Assembly: GCF_028201475.1 (NCBI RefSeq)
Contig: NZ_CP116384.1
Coordinates: 1,488,001 to 1,552,000, forward strand
Direction: 5' to 3'
DNA: 64,000 nucleotides
Origin: Vibrio sp. SCSIO 43137
Lineage (GTDB): Bacteria; Pseudomonadota; Gammaproteobacteria; Enterobacterales; Vibrionaceae
Of this stretch, positions 1 to 8,209 are shown piece after piece. The first letter of the stretch is position 1. Each line of letters starts with the position of its first letter. The notes beneath the pieces were generated by a model that was not told the DNA's origin, made no database searches, and saw only the letters and a program-made list of their open reading frames with translations. The position numbers were made by a program, and so were the translations under genes.

Positions 1-34
1 ATGTATCCATCCGCTGGTTATTTAGCCAGAAAGA
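1..34. repeat. 34-bp direct repeat, copy 1 (isomerase tail plus spacer)
   Basis: Bases 1-34 are identical to 8151-8184. On the minus strand the copy carries the last codons of the isomerase (FLAK and TAA) followed by a short spacer ending at the first two bases of what would be a start codon. At the other copy that start codon is the ATG of the ABC ATPase. The identity ends at 35 against 8185. It reaches the very edge of the window on the left, so its true extent cannot be seen. Confidence 0.95.
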
Positions 35-1712
35 CCTTCATATTCTGTGTCAGTGCCTGAGCAACAAATGCTGTTACCACTGTGTCTAAGTGCTCTTCAG
101 GGACGTAGGCAACCGTAATATGGTTACTCTGATGTCCGGCCATCAAATCATCTCTCGACACTCCGTCCAGTATGCAGTTCATCAGCGGCCATTCGCGGGT
201 TGTGGCTTCAAGGCGACGGGTAAATTCCTGCTCAGGTAACTCAAACGCCGTACCGCTACCCACATGCATAATCACCTGCTCACCTTCATAGTGCGCACGC
301 GCCCAGATAAACTTGCCTGCTTTACACTGACCGGCAATAGATGAACCGCCGAGCGGGAAGTACATTGATGGCTGACGATGACCCTGAGCCTGTGCAATGC
401 CACCTTTCAGATGTTCAAAAGGTACTGAACCGGAGATCTCGAAGTCCCAGTAGAAGGTGCCTTCAAATTCACTGCCCCAGCGAATGTCGTGAAGTGTGGT
501 TTCAGAAGGCAACCCGAGAGAGTCCAACAAACGGTAAAGCATGGTTTGTGGAATACCGGTTCCCATATCCACTTCGTTAATACAAGGAATAGGCTTACCG
601 GCACGGATAATGTCACCGTTTTCATCAGGGATTGGGAAACGAGCTGTCGAGCCAATAGCACCTTCAGCAAAGTCTGAAGCCGGGCAGCTGTCTTTAAGAC
701 CCTGCTGATACTGAACACCAACACTGGTCAGTCCGAAACGCTGAGTAAAGCGGGCCATGGCAATCATCATTGCGCACTGCTCAAGCACTTGTTCTCTGGT
801 TAATTCGCTTTCTGCATCCTGACCGTAATGGAAGGTCATACCGCGTTCTTCATACCAACGCAGGCACTCTTCTTTCAGCTCTGGTGTTACTTTGCTCATT
901 TCAAATAGCAGCGCTGACTGAGACAGGCTTTCCATCGGCATGCCGATATCAACCAGCGATTTTTGCGGGAACACGCCGTTCATCATGCCCATGCAGTAGC
1001 TATCGAACAGCCCCATAATCTCTTTGTTTTGCAGAATATGCTGACCAACTTTACGGCCGATTTCCGCTGCCGGATTCGACATCATGGCGCTCTCTGCAGT
1101 CACTTCAACCAGATAGGAAGTATCGTGTTTGATTGTTTTGCTGGTGAGCCACTGCTCCATATGAGTGAGGAAGAACTCATCGTCCAGTTTCTCAGACCAG
1201 AGACGGGAGTACTCTTTACCCAGACTGGTAAGTGTACCTGCCATACATAGCGCACCTACCAGACCCGGCCATGTGCCATCGAAGTTGGCCAGTAATAAGA
1301 TCGGCCCTTTATGAGAGACCAGTGCCGGTGCCAGATGATGGGAGTACTGCCATGCAGTCATAACCACTACAATCGGTGCGTTCTCATCAATAGCGGAAAC
1401 CACATCACAACCTTCACGTTGGCTGGCAATAAATCCATGGCCACGCTCTGAGTCGTATTTATGACCACGCTCCACTTCATAACCGAATGTGTCTTGCATT
1501 ACCTTGGTAAATTTCTTTTCGAAGGCATCCTGTACCGGCCAGCAATTCTTATTAGCGCTGTCACGCAAGTCGCCGTTAGTGATCATTACAACCGTCTTGT
1601 TATCGACTGTCAGTTTGGCCTTTTGGCTTGGTAGTTGCAGATTTAAATTCGTCACGTCAAACTCCAGATAATTCGTTTCAATTCTTGTGTTCAGCAGTGA
1701 GTTACGACTCAC
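18..1712 (-). CDS. L-fucose/L-arabinose isomerase-like protein (COG2407 type)
   Basis: This 564-residue cytosolic protein resembles the L-fucose isomerase-like family, which interconverts aldoses and ketoses. It is distinct from the true FucI further right. The N-terminal half has a Rossmann-like part (VVMITNGDLRDS near residue 41). The C-terminal half has INEVDMGTG near 380 and QSNHITVAYVPEEH near the end. Its start overlaps the stop of the upstream kinase by 11 bp, so the two are translationally coupled. With a D-ribulokinase-like partner, a D-arabinose or similar pentose to ketopentose step is a reasonable inference. The substrate is not readable from sequence. The 3' end of the gene is duplicated in front of the ABC ATPase gene at 8151-8184. 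Confidence 0.75.
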   Translation of the reverse strand: MSRNSLLNTRIETNYLEFDVTNLNLQLPSQKAKLTVDNKTVVMITNGDLRDSANKNCWPVQDAFEKKFTKVMQDTFGYEVERGHKYDSERGHGFIASQREGCDVVSAIDENAPIVVVMTAWQYSHHLAPALVSHKGPILLLANFDGTWPGLVGALCMAGTLTSLGKEYSRLWSEKLDDEFFLTHMEQWLTSKTIKHDTSYLVEVTAESAMMSNPAAEIGRKVGQHILQNKEIMGLFDSYCMGMMNGVFPQKSLVDIGMPMESLSQSALLFEMSKVTPELKEECLRWYEERGMTFHYGQDAESELTREQVLEQCAMMIAMARFTQRFGLTSVGVQYQQGLKDSCPASDFAEGAIGSTARFPIPDENGDIIRAGKPIPCINEVDMGTGIPQTMLYRLLDSLGLPSETTLHDIRWGSEFEGTFYWDFEISGSVPFEHLKGGIAQAQGHRQPSMYFPLGGSSIAGQCKAGKFIWARAHYEGEQVIMHVGSGTAFELPEQEFTRRLEATTREWPLMNCILDGVSRDDLMAGHQSNHITVAYVPEEHLDTVVTAFVAQALTQNMKVFLAK

Positions 1713-3291
1713 TCATCAATGTTCTGTATTTCATTTGGTCCTGATACATCTCCAGGAAGACACGGTACTTGGCATCATGAAATGCTTTGCGGCTGGTATC
1801 CGGAGATACACGTCCACCCTCTCTTCCCATACTCTGTACCGCCTCACTCAGGCTCGGGTACACACCACTTGCAGTAGCACCTAACATGGCTGCGCCTAAA
1901 ATGACCGCTTCAGGCTCTTTAGGTAACACAACGTCACATCCGGTGATGTCGGCGTGCTCTCTCAGCCAGAGCGGGTTCTTGGTTCCGCCGCCACACATGG
2001 TGATTTTGGTGATGTCATGGCCGCTGTTTCGCATCGCTTCGATGATGTGACGGGTGCCATAAGCTACCGACTGAATCGCCGCCAGATATTGAATAGCAAG
2101 GGCATCGACACTCTCATCAAGGCTCAGGCCTGATACCATTCCTTTCAGGGTTGGATTAGCTCTTGGTGAACGGTTGCCGTGGTGATAGCCAAGCATATGG
2201 AATTCACTCATCAGCTGCGGATTGTCACTCTCAAGTTCCAGCACTTTCTGGTTTAAGATTTCGTACACAGTGCGTTTTTCTATCTCAGCGCGCTGACGAA
2301 GAGACTGGTATTCAGATGAGCTGCGGATAACAAAATCTATCAGAGCGCCAGCGGCACTTTGCCCGCCTTCCAGCAACCAGTAGTCAGGTAACATTGCCCC
2401 CCAGTAAGGTCCCCATACTCCCGGTACAAAAGTCTCTTTTTTGGTTACCGCCATATGACATGAAGAGGTGCCGCCGATAATAGCCAGTGTTGACTCCGGT
2501 TCATCACCGATAATGGCGAGTCCTCCGGCATGGGCATCAATAATCCCGGTAGATACGGCTGTGTTTGTTGTCAATCCAAGCTCTGAAGCCGCCAGCTCAC
2601 TCAGATAGCCGGCTTTTGTGCCCAAGTCTGAAATAGGTCCGTCAACCTTGCCTTCCAGAATAATGTCCGTCAGATTGCTCTTCTCCAGAAGAGTGTGGGC
2701 CCAGGCTTGTTTGTGGGCCAGATAGTTCCATTTGCAACTTTTAGTACAGACACTTCGAACCGCCTGCCCCGTCGCCCGGAATACTAAAAAGTCTGCTAAA
2801 TCAAATAATTTAGAAATATTGTTATATTTTTCAGGAAGGTGTTTTTTAAGCCACAAAATCTTAGGCAATTCCATTTCCGGACTAACTTCACCGCCGACGT
2901 AATTTAATGCATCATCACCACTGGCATTTATTTCTTCAGCCTCTTTAATTGCTCTATGGTCCATCCACATAATAATATTTTGCTTATCATTACCACTGGT
3001 GGAAATAGTCGTCGGCTGATTATCTGAATTTAAAGCAACAAGTGAACATGTCGCATCAAAACCAATTCCGGATATATTTTCAGGATTAACATTACTCTCT
3101 TTTACAGCGTCTTTAACTGCGTTGCATACCTGTAACCAAATATCGGAAGAGGATTGTTCAACGTGATCTTTTTTTGGTCGATACTGCATAATCGGATAGA
3201 CAGCCATGGCCAGTTTATGGCCATTTTTGTCAAAAACACCCGCCCGGGCACTTCCTGAACCGACATCAACCCCAATCAAGTAGTTACTCAT
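1702..3291 (-). CDS. FGGY-family carbohydrate kinase, D-ribulokinase-like
   Basis: This 529-residue FGGY kinase would phosphorylate a ketose with ATP in the cytosol. The N-terminal phosphate motif GVDVGSGSARAG lies at residues 7-18, the probable catalytic Asp is in TGIIDAHAGG near 255, and the C-terminal nucleotide motif is CGGGTKNPLW near 440. Length and the VDVGSGSAR start fit the D-ribulokinase branch rather than FucK, a separate copy of which lies at 10187-11599. The gene is first in a LacI-controlled unit with the isomerase and divergent from the regulator. A sigma-70-like promoter and a palindromic operator lie directly upstream. D-ribulose as substrate is inference. Confidence 0.8.
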   Translation of the reverse strand: MSNYLIGVDVGSGSARAGVFDKNGHKLAMAVYPIMQYRPKKDHVEQSSSDIWLQVCNAVKDAVKESNVNPENISGIGFDATCSLVALNSDNQPTTISTSGNDKQNIIMWMDHRAIKEAEEINASGDDALNYVGGEVSPEMELPKILWLKKHLPEKYNNISKLFDLADFLVFRATGQAVRSVCTKSCKWNYLAHKQAWAHTLLEKSNLTDIILEGKVDGPISDLGTKAGYLSELAASELGLTTNTAVSTGIIDAHAGGLAIIGDEPESTLAIIGGTSSCHMAVTKKETFVPGVWGPYWGAMLPDYWLLEGGQSAAGALIDFVIRSSSEYQSLRQRAEIEKRTVYEILNQKVLELESDNPQLMSEFHMLGYHHGNRSPRANPTLKGMVSGLSLDESVDALAIQYLAAIQSVAYGTRHIIEAMRNSGHDITKITMCGGGTKNPLWLREHADITGCDVVLPKEPEAVILGAAMLGATASGVYPSLSEAVQSMGREGGRVSPDTSRKAFHDAKYRVFLEMYQDQMKYRTLMSES

Positions 3292-3326
3292 TTGTTACTT
3301 TCCTTTGAAATTGTCTGAATCTTGTC

Positions 3327-3346
3327 TTGCTAACTCGTGTTAGCAA
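3327..3346. promoter_or_regulatory. candidate LacI-family operator
   Basis: This is a perfect inverted repeat, TTGCTAAC, four bases, GTTAGCAA, in the divergent region. It sits immediately downstream of the -10 of the kinase promoter, where a repressor would block initiation. The LacI-family gene next door is the obvious binder. This is inference from position and symmetry. Confidence 0.6.
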
Positions 3347-3347
3347 A

Positions 3348-3376
3348 TTTATAGCAACAGGTTTTCGAACACTCAA
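3348..3376 (-). promoter_or_regulatory. sigma-70-like promoter of the kinase-isomerase unit
   Basis: On the minus strand TTGAGT is followed by 17 bases and then TATAAA, a close match to the -35/-10 consensus with ideal spacing. The operator palindrome follows directly. The kinase start codon is 56 bp downstream of the -10. Confidence 0.6.
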
Positions 3377-3423
3377 TGTACAGTTAGGCAAAATGTGATA
3401 TAACGCTTACTAAGAACTAAAGG

Positions 3424-3451
3424 TGTGCAGCAAAACATGCTTTCCTGCACA
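3424..3451. promoter_or_regulatory. second palindrome upstream of the lacI-type gene
   Basis: Perfect 7-bp arms TGTGCAG and CTGCACA are separated by 14 bases, between the kinase promoter and the regulator start. It could be an auxiliary operator or an mRNA hairpin in the regulator leader. No experiment-like evidence is available in sequence. Confidence 0.35.
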
Positions 3452-3512
3452 AATTTGCGTCAGTGTTACAGCAAAAATAATTAAGAATAATAAAAGGAAA
3501 TATTAATTTAAA

Positions 3513-4520
3513 ATGGCAATGACAATCGAACAAATAGCAAAAAGTCTTGGTGTTTCTATTACCACGGTTAAGCTTGTTTATAACGGAAAGGCCGATAAAT
3601 ATCGTATTTCAGCTAAGACTCAAGCCAGAGTTAAATCTTTTATAGAAGAAAACGGAATAATAGTTAATCAGGCTGCCCGTAGTTTAAAACTAAAAAAAAC
3701 AAACACTTTAGGCTTAATTGTTCCAAGCATTACCAATATATTTTTCTCTTCCTTAATTGAATGTTTAGAAAAACAGGCCGGAAAAGAAGGTTTTCAGCTA
3801 ATTACTGTTTGTTGTGAAGGTATCCCGGAAAAAGAGAACCAAGCCACTATAAACCTTATTGAACGTGGTGTAGATGGCCTTTTCATTGTTCCCAGCTCAA
3901 AAGAGCAGCAGATGGATACCATCAGGAAATTTCCGAATAAGCCGATTATCTTCCTCGACCAAAACTACAAAGTGGATGATCAATCTGTCATTGTCAGTGA
4001 CAACTATCAGGGCTTTCTTGATCTCACTTCTCACATTCTGGCTAAGCAGGTCTCTGAAGTTTATGTGATTGGCGGCGACTGTGATCTTCCGAGTATCCGC
4101 TCCCGTCTGGAAGGCTTTGTAGACGGTTATAAAAATAACAATCAGTCTCCGGTCTCTAACTGGCTCTACTCTGTACCTAAAAACACCTTTCAGTTCGGTT
4201 TTGAAGGCATGCAATCTCTGGTCACTGATCTGAAACGCCTGCCCGAAGCCGTGGTATTTTCATCTCTGCCAATTCTTGAAGGCGCCCTGCACTTTATTAA
4301 AACTCACAAAGGCGTTATCCCAACCTCAGTCGTTATCGGCACTTTTGATGATCACACAATGCTGGATTTTCTGCCCAACGCAGTAATTTCCGTTAAACAG
4401 GATGCTGTCGCCATTGCAGAAAATGCCTGTAAAGCTATGTACTGTCACATTAAAAAACAACCGGAACAGCAAACGAATATCACCATACCAACCAAGCTAA
4501 TTGTCAGAAATACGCTGTAA
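3513..4520 (+). CDS. LacI-family transcriptional regulator
   Basis: This 335-residue regulator has an N-terminal LacI helix-turn-helix (TIEQIAKSLGVSITTVKLVYNG, residues 4-25), a hinge helix near NQAARSLKLKK (about 52-62) and a periplasmic-binding-protein-like sugar domain with GVDGLFIVPS near 118. It is divergent from the kinase-isomerase unit and is probably its repressor. Initiation at residue 1 or 3 cannot be separated because both ATGs lie close to a weak AAAGGAA. The gene converges on the sugar-binding-protein gene, and a long bidirectional hairpin lies between them. The inducer is unknown. Confidence 0.85.
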   Translation: MAMTIEQIAKSLGVSITTVKLVYNGKADKYRISAKTQARVKSFIEENGIIVNQAARSLKLKKTNTLGLIVPSITNIFFSSLIECLEKQAGKEGFQLITVCCEGIPEKENQATINLIERGVDGLFIVPSSKEQQMDTIRKFPNKPIIFLDQNYKVDDQSVIVSDNYQGFLDLTSHILAKQVSEVYVIGGDCDLPSIRSRLEGFVDGYKNNNQSPVSNWLYSVPKNTFQFGFEGMQSLVTDLKRLPEAVVFSSLPILEGALHFIKTHKGVIPTSVVIGTFDDHTMLDFLPNAVISVKQDAVAIAENACKAMYCHIKKQPEQQTNITIPTKLIVRNTL

Positions 4521-4542
4521 TTTCAGTTCACTTCCCCTATAA

Positions 4543-4576
4543 AACAACAGCAGAGTATAAGTTCTCTGCTGTTGTT
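4543..4576. terminator. bidirectional terminator between lacI-type and rbsB-type genes
   Basis: A perfect 13-bp stem (AACAACAGCAGAG with its complement) encloses an 8-base loop. One arm ends in TGTTGTT on the plus strand and the same holds in reverse, so it can serve both convergent genes. Confidence 0.8.
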
Positions 4577-4593
4577 AATTTCATCTGTGTCGG

Positions 4594-5544
4594 TTACTTA
4601 CCAAACGGATAAAGCAGTTGCTGCATATCAGGGCTGTCGATATTCTCTGCCGTTACTACCTTAACAGGGATATCAATAACACCAGCCACCTTCTTGCCAT
4701 CCAGTACGTTATACAGCGTCTTCAGACCCTGATAGCCAATCTGGTAAGCGTCCTGAACCACGAAGCCCTGAATGGTACCCGCTTTCAGGAAGGCGATAAT
4801 GCCCTCTGTGCTGTCAAAGCCCATTACCTTAACCTTACCGGCAAGGCCTAAGCTGTCGATAGCGTTAGCCACACCCAGTGTTGAACCTTCGTTAGTCGCA
4901 TAGACCGCTGATAGATCAGGGTTAGCACGCACCATATCGATGGTTTTATCCATGGCTTTTTGCGGGTCACCATCACTGTACTGAACTTCCAGTACCTTGA
5001 TATTTGGATAGCTTTTCGCCATCTCATCAATAAAGCCGTTTGAACGCTCCATGGCATTCTGAGTACCGGCTACGTGTGCAATAATGCCCACCTTGCCTTC
5101 ACCACCCAGCATCTTGCCTAGCGTCTTCGCTGCATCCGCACCTGCTTTTACGTTGTTCGTGGCGATAAAGCTCTTTGGTATGTCTGAATTGATGCCTGAG
5201 TCAAAGGTGGCAATTTCAATACCACGAGATTTAGCATCTTCCACCGGTACCACCAGTGCGTTTGAGTCCAGTGCTGCCAGCAGAATTGCATCAGGCTGAC
5301 GCGCCATCATATCTTCCATTAGCTGGATCTGCTCTGAGATTTGTGTCTCTGCCGCAGGGCCTACAAAGCTTGTCTTCACACCCAGCTCTTTCGCTGCTGT
5401 GTCTGAGCCCAGTTTTACTGTTTGCCAGAACTCGTGCTGGTACCCTTTACTCACCACAGGAATGTACATTTCGTCCTTCGCCTGCGCGGTTCCCAGACCA
5501 ACAACAGCCAGTGCTGCCAGTAGCGTTAGTTTTGCAGATTTCAT
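4594..5544 (-). CDS. sugar ABC transporter periplasmic binding protein, RbsB-like
   Basis: This 316-residue exported protein has a clear signal peptide (MKSAKLTLLAALAVVGLGTAQA, cut after AQA). It belongs to the RbsB/Peripla_BP_4 family, with GIEIATFDSGINSD near 107 and MGFDSTEGI near 240. It would capture a sugar in the periplasm for the RbsC/RbsA-like membrane components encoded upstream. It is last in an rbsA-rbsC-rbsB order, separated from rbsC by about 110 bp holding a hairpin. The ligand is not readable. A pentose or L-fucose is the natural guess from context. Confidence 0.85.
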   Translation of the reverse strand: MKSAKLTLLAALAVVGLGTAQAKDEMYIPVVSKGYQHEFWQTVKLGSDTAAKELGVKTSFVGPAAETQISEQIQLMEDMMARQPDAILLAALDSNALVVPVEDAKSRGIEIATFDSGINSDIPKSFIATNNVKAGADAAKTLGKMLGGEGKVGIIAHVAGTQNAMERSNGFIDEMAKSYPNIKVLEVQYSDGDPQKAMDKTIDMVRANPDLSAVYATNEGSTLGVANAIDSLGLAGKVKVMGFDSTEGIIAFLKAGTIQGFVVQDAYQIGYQGLKTLYNVLDGKKVAGVIDIPVKVVTAENIDSPDMQQLLYPFGK

Positions 5545-5617
5545 CGGTTATTCTCCATTTATAAGGTACGTTTTATAGATAAAATTACGCTTTTGTTTCC
5601 GTTTTCTGATTGTTTTT

Positions 5618-5637
5618 AGGGCTGACTTAACAGCCCT
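5618..5637. other. stem-loop between rbsC- and rbsB-type genes
   Basis: AGGGCTG, six bases, CAGCCCT form a perfect 7-bp stem. There is no T tract after it in the direction of transcription, so it is more likely a stabilising or attenuating hairpin setting the ratio of binding protein to permease than a full terminator. Confidence 0.5.
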
Positions 5638-5655
5638 ATTATTTCGTAGTTACAG

Positions 5656-6648
5656 TTACTTCATTTTCTTTCTTAAGGTGTCCAGATAGACGGCAGCGAT
5701 AACGACTGCGCCCATGGCCACCATCTGCCAGAACTGTGAAACCCCCATCAGGTTTAACCCGTTCTTCAGAATACTCATGATGAAAGCACCGATAATGGTT
5801 CCGCCTATGGTGCCGATACCCCCCATCAGGCTGGTGCCACCGATGATCACCGCTGCAATCGCTTCCAGCTCATAACCCACACCCGCTGTCGGCTGACCTG
5901 AGTTAAGACGTGCTGTGATAATCACACCGGCAATACCTGTCATCAGACCGCAGAAGGTATACACAAACATCTTCACCCGGTTTACCTTGATGCCCGACAG
6001 GTGCGCTGCGTCTTCACTGCTTCCCACTGCGTAGATATAACGGCCGATCACTGTGCGCTTGAGGATGTAGGCCGCTACAAAGGCCAGCACTGCAAAGTAG
6101 ATCACCGGATAAGGGATAACATCAAACAGCTTGCCCTGCGCCAGTAACTTAAAGGTCGGATACTCGGTAAAGTAGAGTGCACGGCCGTCCGTCAGCACTA
6201 AGTTAATGCCGCGGATAGACATCATCAGACCCAGCGTGGCAATAAACGGCGGGATGGTGATACGGGTAATCAGCGTACCGTTTACCGCACCGCAGAGGGC
6301 ACCAGCCAGTGCACCGACAATAATGCACACAGGAAGGGGTAAACCTACTGAAGCCGCCAGCCCCACTGCCACACCAGAGAAGGCCATCACCGAGCCTACT
6401 GACAAATCAATGCCCGAAGTGATGATGACGTAGGTACAGCCGATGGCGATAATGCCGATCACTGAGGTCTGCAGCGCCACTGTCAGAAGGTTGTTAAAGT
6501 TTAAGAAGTATGGCGTGCCCAGACTGAAGAAAATCATCAGCAGTACCAGACTGATCAAGGGCGCAAACTTCATGATAAGCTCTTTGTTTACTAAGCTCTT
6601 TTCCGGTGACACGGCCGCTTTACCCGCCGTATTTACATCGCTACTCAT
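5656..6648 (-). CDS. sugar ABC transporter permease, RbsC-like
   Basis: This 330-residue inner-membrane protein has many hydrophobic segments and the BPD_transp_2 signature region GIDLSVGSVMAFSGV near 83 and GGTSLMGGIGTIGG near 270. It forms the translocation channel with the ATPase encoded directly upstream, from which it is separated by only 4 bp. The charged N-terminal 30 residues precede the first membrane helix. It is a typical single-gene permease for RbsABC-class importers, and probably works as a homodimer. Confidence 0.88.
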   Translation of the reverse strand: MSSDVNTAGKAAVSPEKSLVNKELIMKFAPLISLVLLMIFFSLGTPYFLNFNNLLTVALQTSVIGIIAIGCTYVIITSGIDLSVGSVMAFSGVAVGLAASVGLPLPVCIIVGALAGALCGAVNGTLITRITIPPFIATLGLMMSIRGINLVLTDGRALYFTEYPTFKLLAQGKLFDVIPYPVIYFAVLAFVAAYILKRTVIGRYIYAVGSSEDAAHLSGIKVNRVKMFVYTFCGLMTGIAGVIITARLNSGQPTAGVGYELEAIAAVIIGGTSLMGGIGTIGGTIIGAFIMSILKNGLNLMGVSQFWQMVAMGAVVIAAVYLDTLRKKMK

Positions 6649-6652
6649 TGTG

Positions 6653-8152
6653 TTATCCCTCTAATGTTGCGTATTTCATGATGTTTTCCTGGTTCGCTTC
6701 GTCTGCCTGAAGCTCGCCGGTGATCATCCCGTTTCTCATCACCAGGATGCGGTCACACATGCCCAGTATTTCCGGTAGCTCGGACGAGATGACGATGACC
6801 GATTTGCCCTGCCGGGTCAGTTGATTAATAAGTTCGTAAATCTCCAGTTTCGCCCCCACATCGATACCGCGGGTCGGCTCATCAAAGATTAAGATCTCGG
6901 TGTTTTTGCAGATCCATTTGGCGATAATGATCTTCTGCTGGTTACCGCCACTCAGGTTGCCCGCCAGTTGCTCAAGGTTGGGGGTTTTGATCCTCAGCTT
7001 CTCTTTCAAATCCACAGAGATGGCAGAAGAAGAAGTTTCATCAATGACACCCGCCTTATTGGCGTAGTCCTCAAAACTGCTGAGCATGATGTTGTCCTGC
7101 ACCGACATGCCCAGTGCCAGACCATCTTTTTTGCGGTCTTCTGTCAGGTAAGCGATGCCCTGCTCAATGGCTTGGTGAACATTGTTGATGGTGACAGGGC
7201 GGCCAAACAGTTTGATCTCGCCGCTGTCGATAGGGTCGGCACCGAAAATGGCTCTCGCCACCTCTGAGCGGCCGGCACCCATCAGCCCAGAGAAACCAAG
7301 GATCTCACCGCGTTTAAGGCTAAAGCTGACATCACGCAGCACCCCTTTGCGGTTAAGCTTATTCACCTCCAGCACCACCTCATCAGACGGCTTGTTTGCC
7401 CGCTGCGGGTAGATATCACCAAGGTCGCGGCCGACCATCATGGCGATCAGGTCATCGATTTGCACCGTGTGGTAATCCACCGTGCCGATGTAGGTACCGT
7501 CCCGCATCACGGTGGCGCGGTCAGCTATCTGCGCCAGCTCTTCCAGACGGTGAGAGATATAGACAATCCCTACCCCCTGCGATTTGAGCATATTGGTGAC
7601 CTGAAACAGGCTGTCGATTTCCGACTCTGTCAAAGCTGCTGTCGGCTCATCCATGATCAGCACTTTGGCATTCACAGACAGAGCTTTTGCGATCTCCACC
7701 ATCTGCTGCTGAGCTACGGTGAGTTTTTCCACTAAAGTGTCAGGGCTGATATCGAGATTGAGTTTATCCAGCAGCGCCTGTGTGGCTTTAGCCTGTGCCC
7801 TGTCGTCCAGCACCCACTTGTGTCCGGCAGTATGCTCACGGCCGATAAAGATGTTCTCAGCCACAGTAAGTTCAGAAAACAAGTTGAACTCCTGATGGAT
7901 GATGGCAATGCCCTTCTCCTGTGCGGCAATTGGGCTGCCTAGGGTGACCTCTTTACCTTCAAACAGGATGTGGCCTTCATCGGGGTTATGCACCCCGGAC
8001 AGCACCTTCATCAGGGTGGACTTACCCGCCCCGTTTTCCCCGAGCAGGGCGTGAACTTCGCCCTTGCGGAGATTAAAGCTGACATTATCCAGCGCTAACA
8101 CACCGGGGAAGCGCTTAGTAATGCCATTCATCTGTACTATTGTTGTATTCAT
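6653..8152 (-). CDS. sugar ABC transporter ATP-binding protein, RbsA-like
   Basis: This 499-residue protein has two tandem ABC domains. The first has Walker A GENGAGKST near 38 and Walker B VLIMDEPTAAL near 163. The second has the signature NLSGGNQQK near 400 and Walker B ILIFDEPTRGID near 425, with a degenerate Walker A (GLMGAGRSE), as is usual in RbsA. It energises sugar import. Upstream lies no recognisable promoter: only 18 bases of spacer, a 34-bp copy of the isomerase 3' end, and the fucO terminator. Transcription therefore depends on read-through or on something not seen. Confidence 0.9.
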   Translation of the reverse strand: MNTTIVQMNGITKRFPGVLALDNVSFNLRKGEVHALLGENGAGKSTLMKVLSGVHNPDEGHILFEGKEVTLGSPIAAQEKGIAIIHQEFNLFSELTVAENIFIGREHTAGHKWVLDDRAQAKATQALLDKLNLDISPDTLVEKLTVAQQQMVEIAKALSVNAKVLIMDEPTAALTESEIDSLFQVTNMLKSQGVGIVYISHRLEELAQIADRATVMRDGTYIGTVDYHTVQIDDLIAMMVGRDLGDIYPQRANKPSDEVVLEVNKLNRKGVLRDVSFSLKRGEILGFSGLMGAGRSEVARAIFGADPIDSGEIKLFGRPVTINNVHQAIEQGIAYLTEDRKKDGLALGMSVQDNIMLSSFEDYANKAGVIDETSSSAISVDLKEKLRIKTPNLEQLAGNLSGGNQQKIIIAKWICKNTEILIFDEPTRGIDVGAKLEIYELINQLTRQGKSVIVISSELPEILGMCDRILVMRNGMITGELQADEANQENIMKYATLEG

Positions 8153-8184
8153 GTATCCATCCGCTGGTTATTTAGCCAGAAAGA
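8151..8184. repeat. 34-bp direct repeat, copy 2 (isomerase tail in front of rbsA)
   Basis: This stretch is identical to bases 1-34. It lies between the fucO terminator and the rbsA-type start codon and encodes the last residues FLAK-stop of the isomerase without the rest of that gene. It is therefore a scar of a rearrangement or duplication whose ancestral order was isomerase followed by rbsA. Confidence 0.95.
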
Positions 8185-8191
8185 TTCAAAA

Positions 8192-8209
8192 GGGCTCTGA
8201 AATTACAGA
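8192..8209 (-). terminator. terminator at the end of fucO
   Basis: Minus-strand GGCTCTG, TAATTT, CAGAGCC form a 7-bp stem that embeds the fucO stop codon in the loop. It is followed by CTTTTGAATC, a short T run. It marks the end of the fuc operon just before the repeat scar. Confidence 0.55.

Noticed and set aside
407..724. Out-of-frame ORF inside the isomerase gene
   Set aside because: Same strand, other frame, with no own ribosome site and no recognisable domain; a shadow.
3394..3410. TGTGATATAACGCTTAC as a CRP site in the lacI-kinase gap
   Set aside because: Only one half matches TGTGA; the other half is poor.
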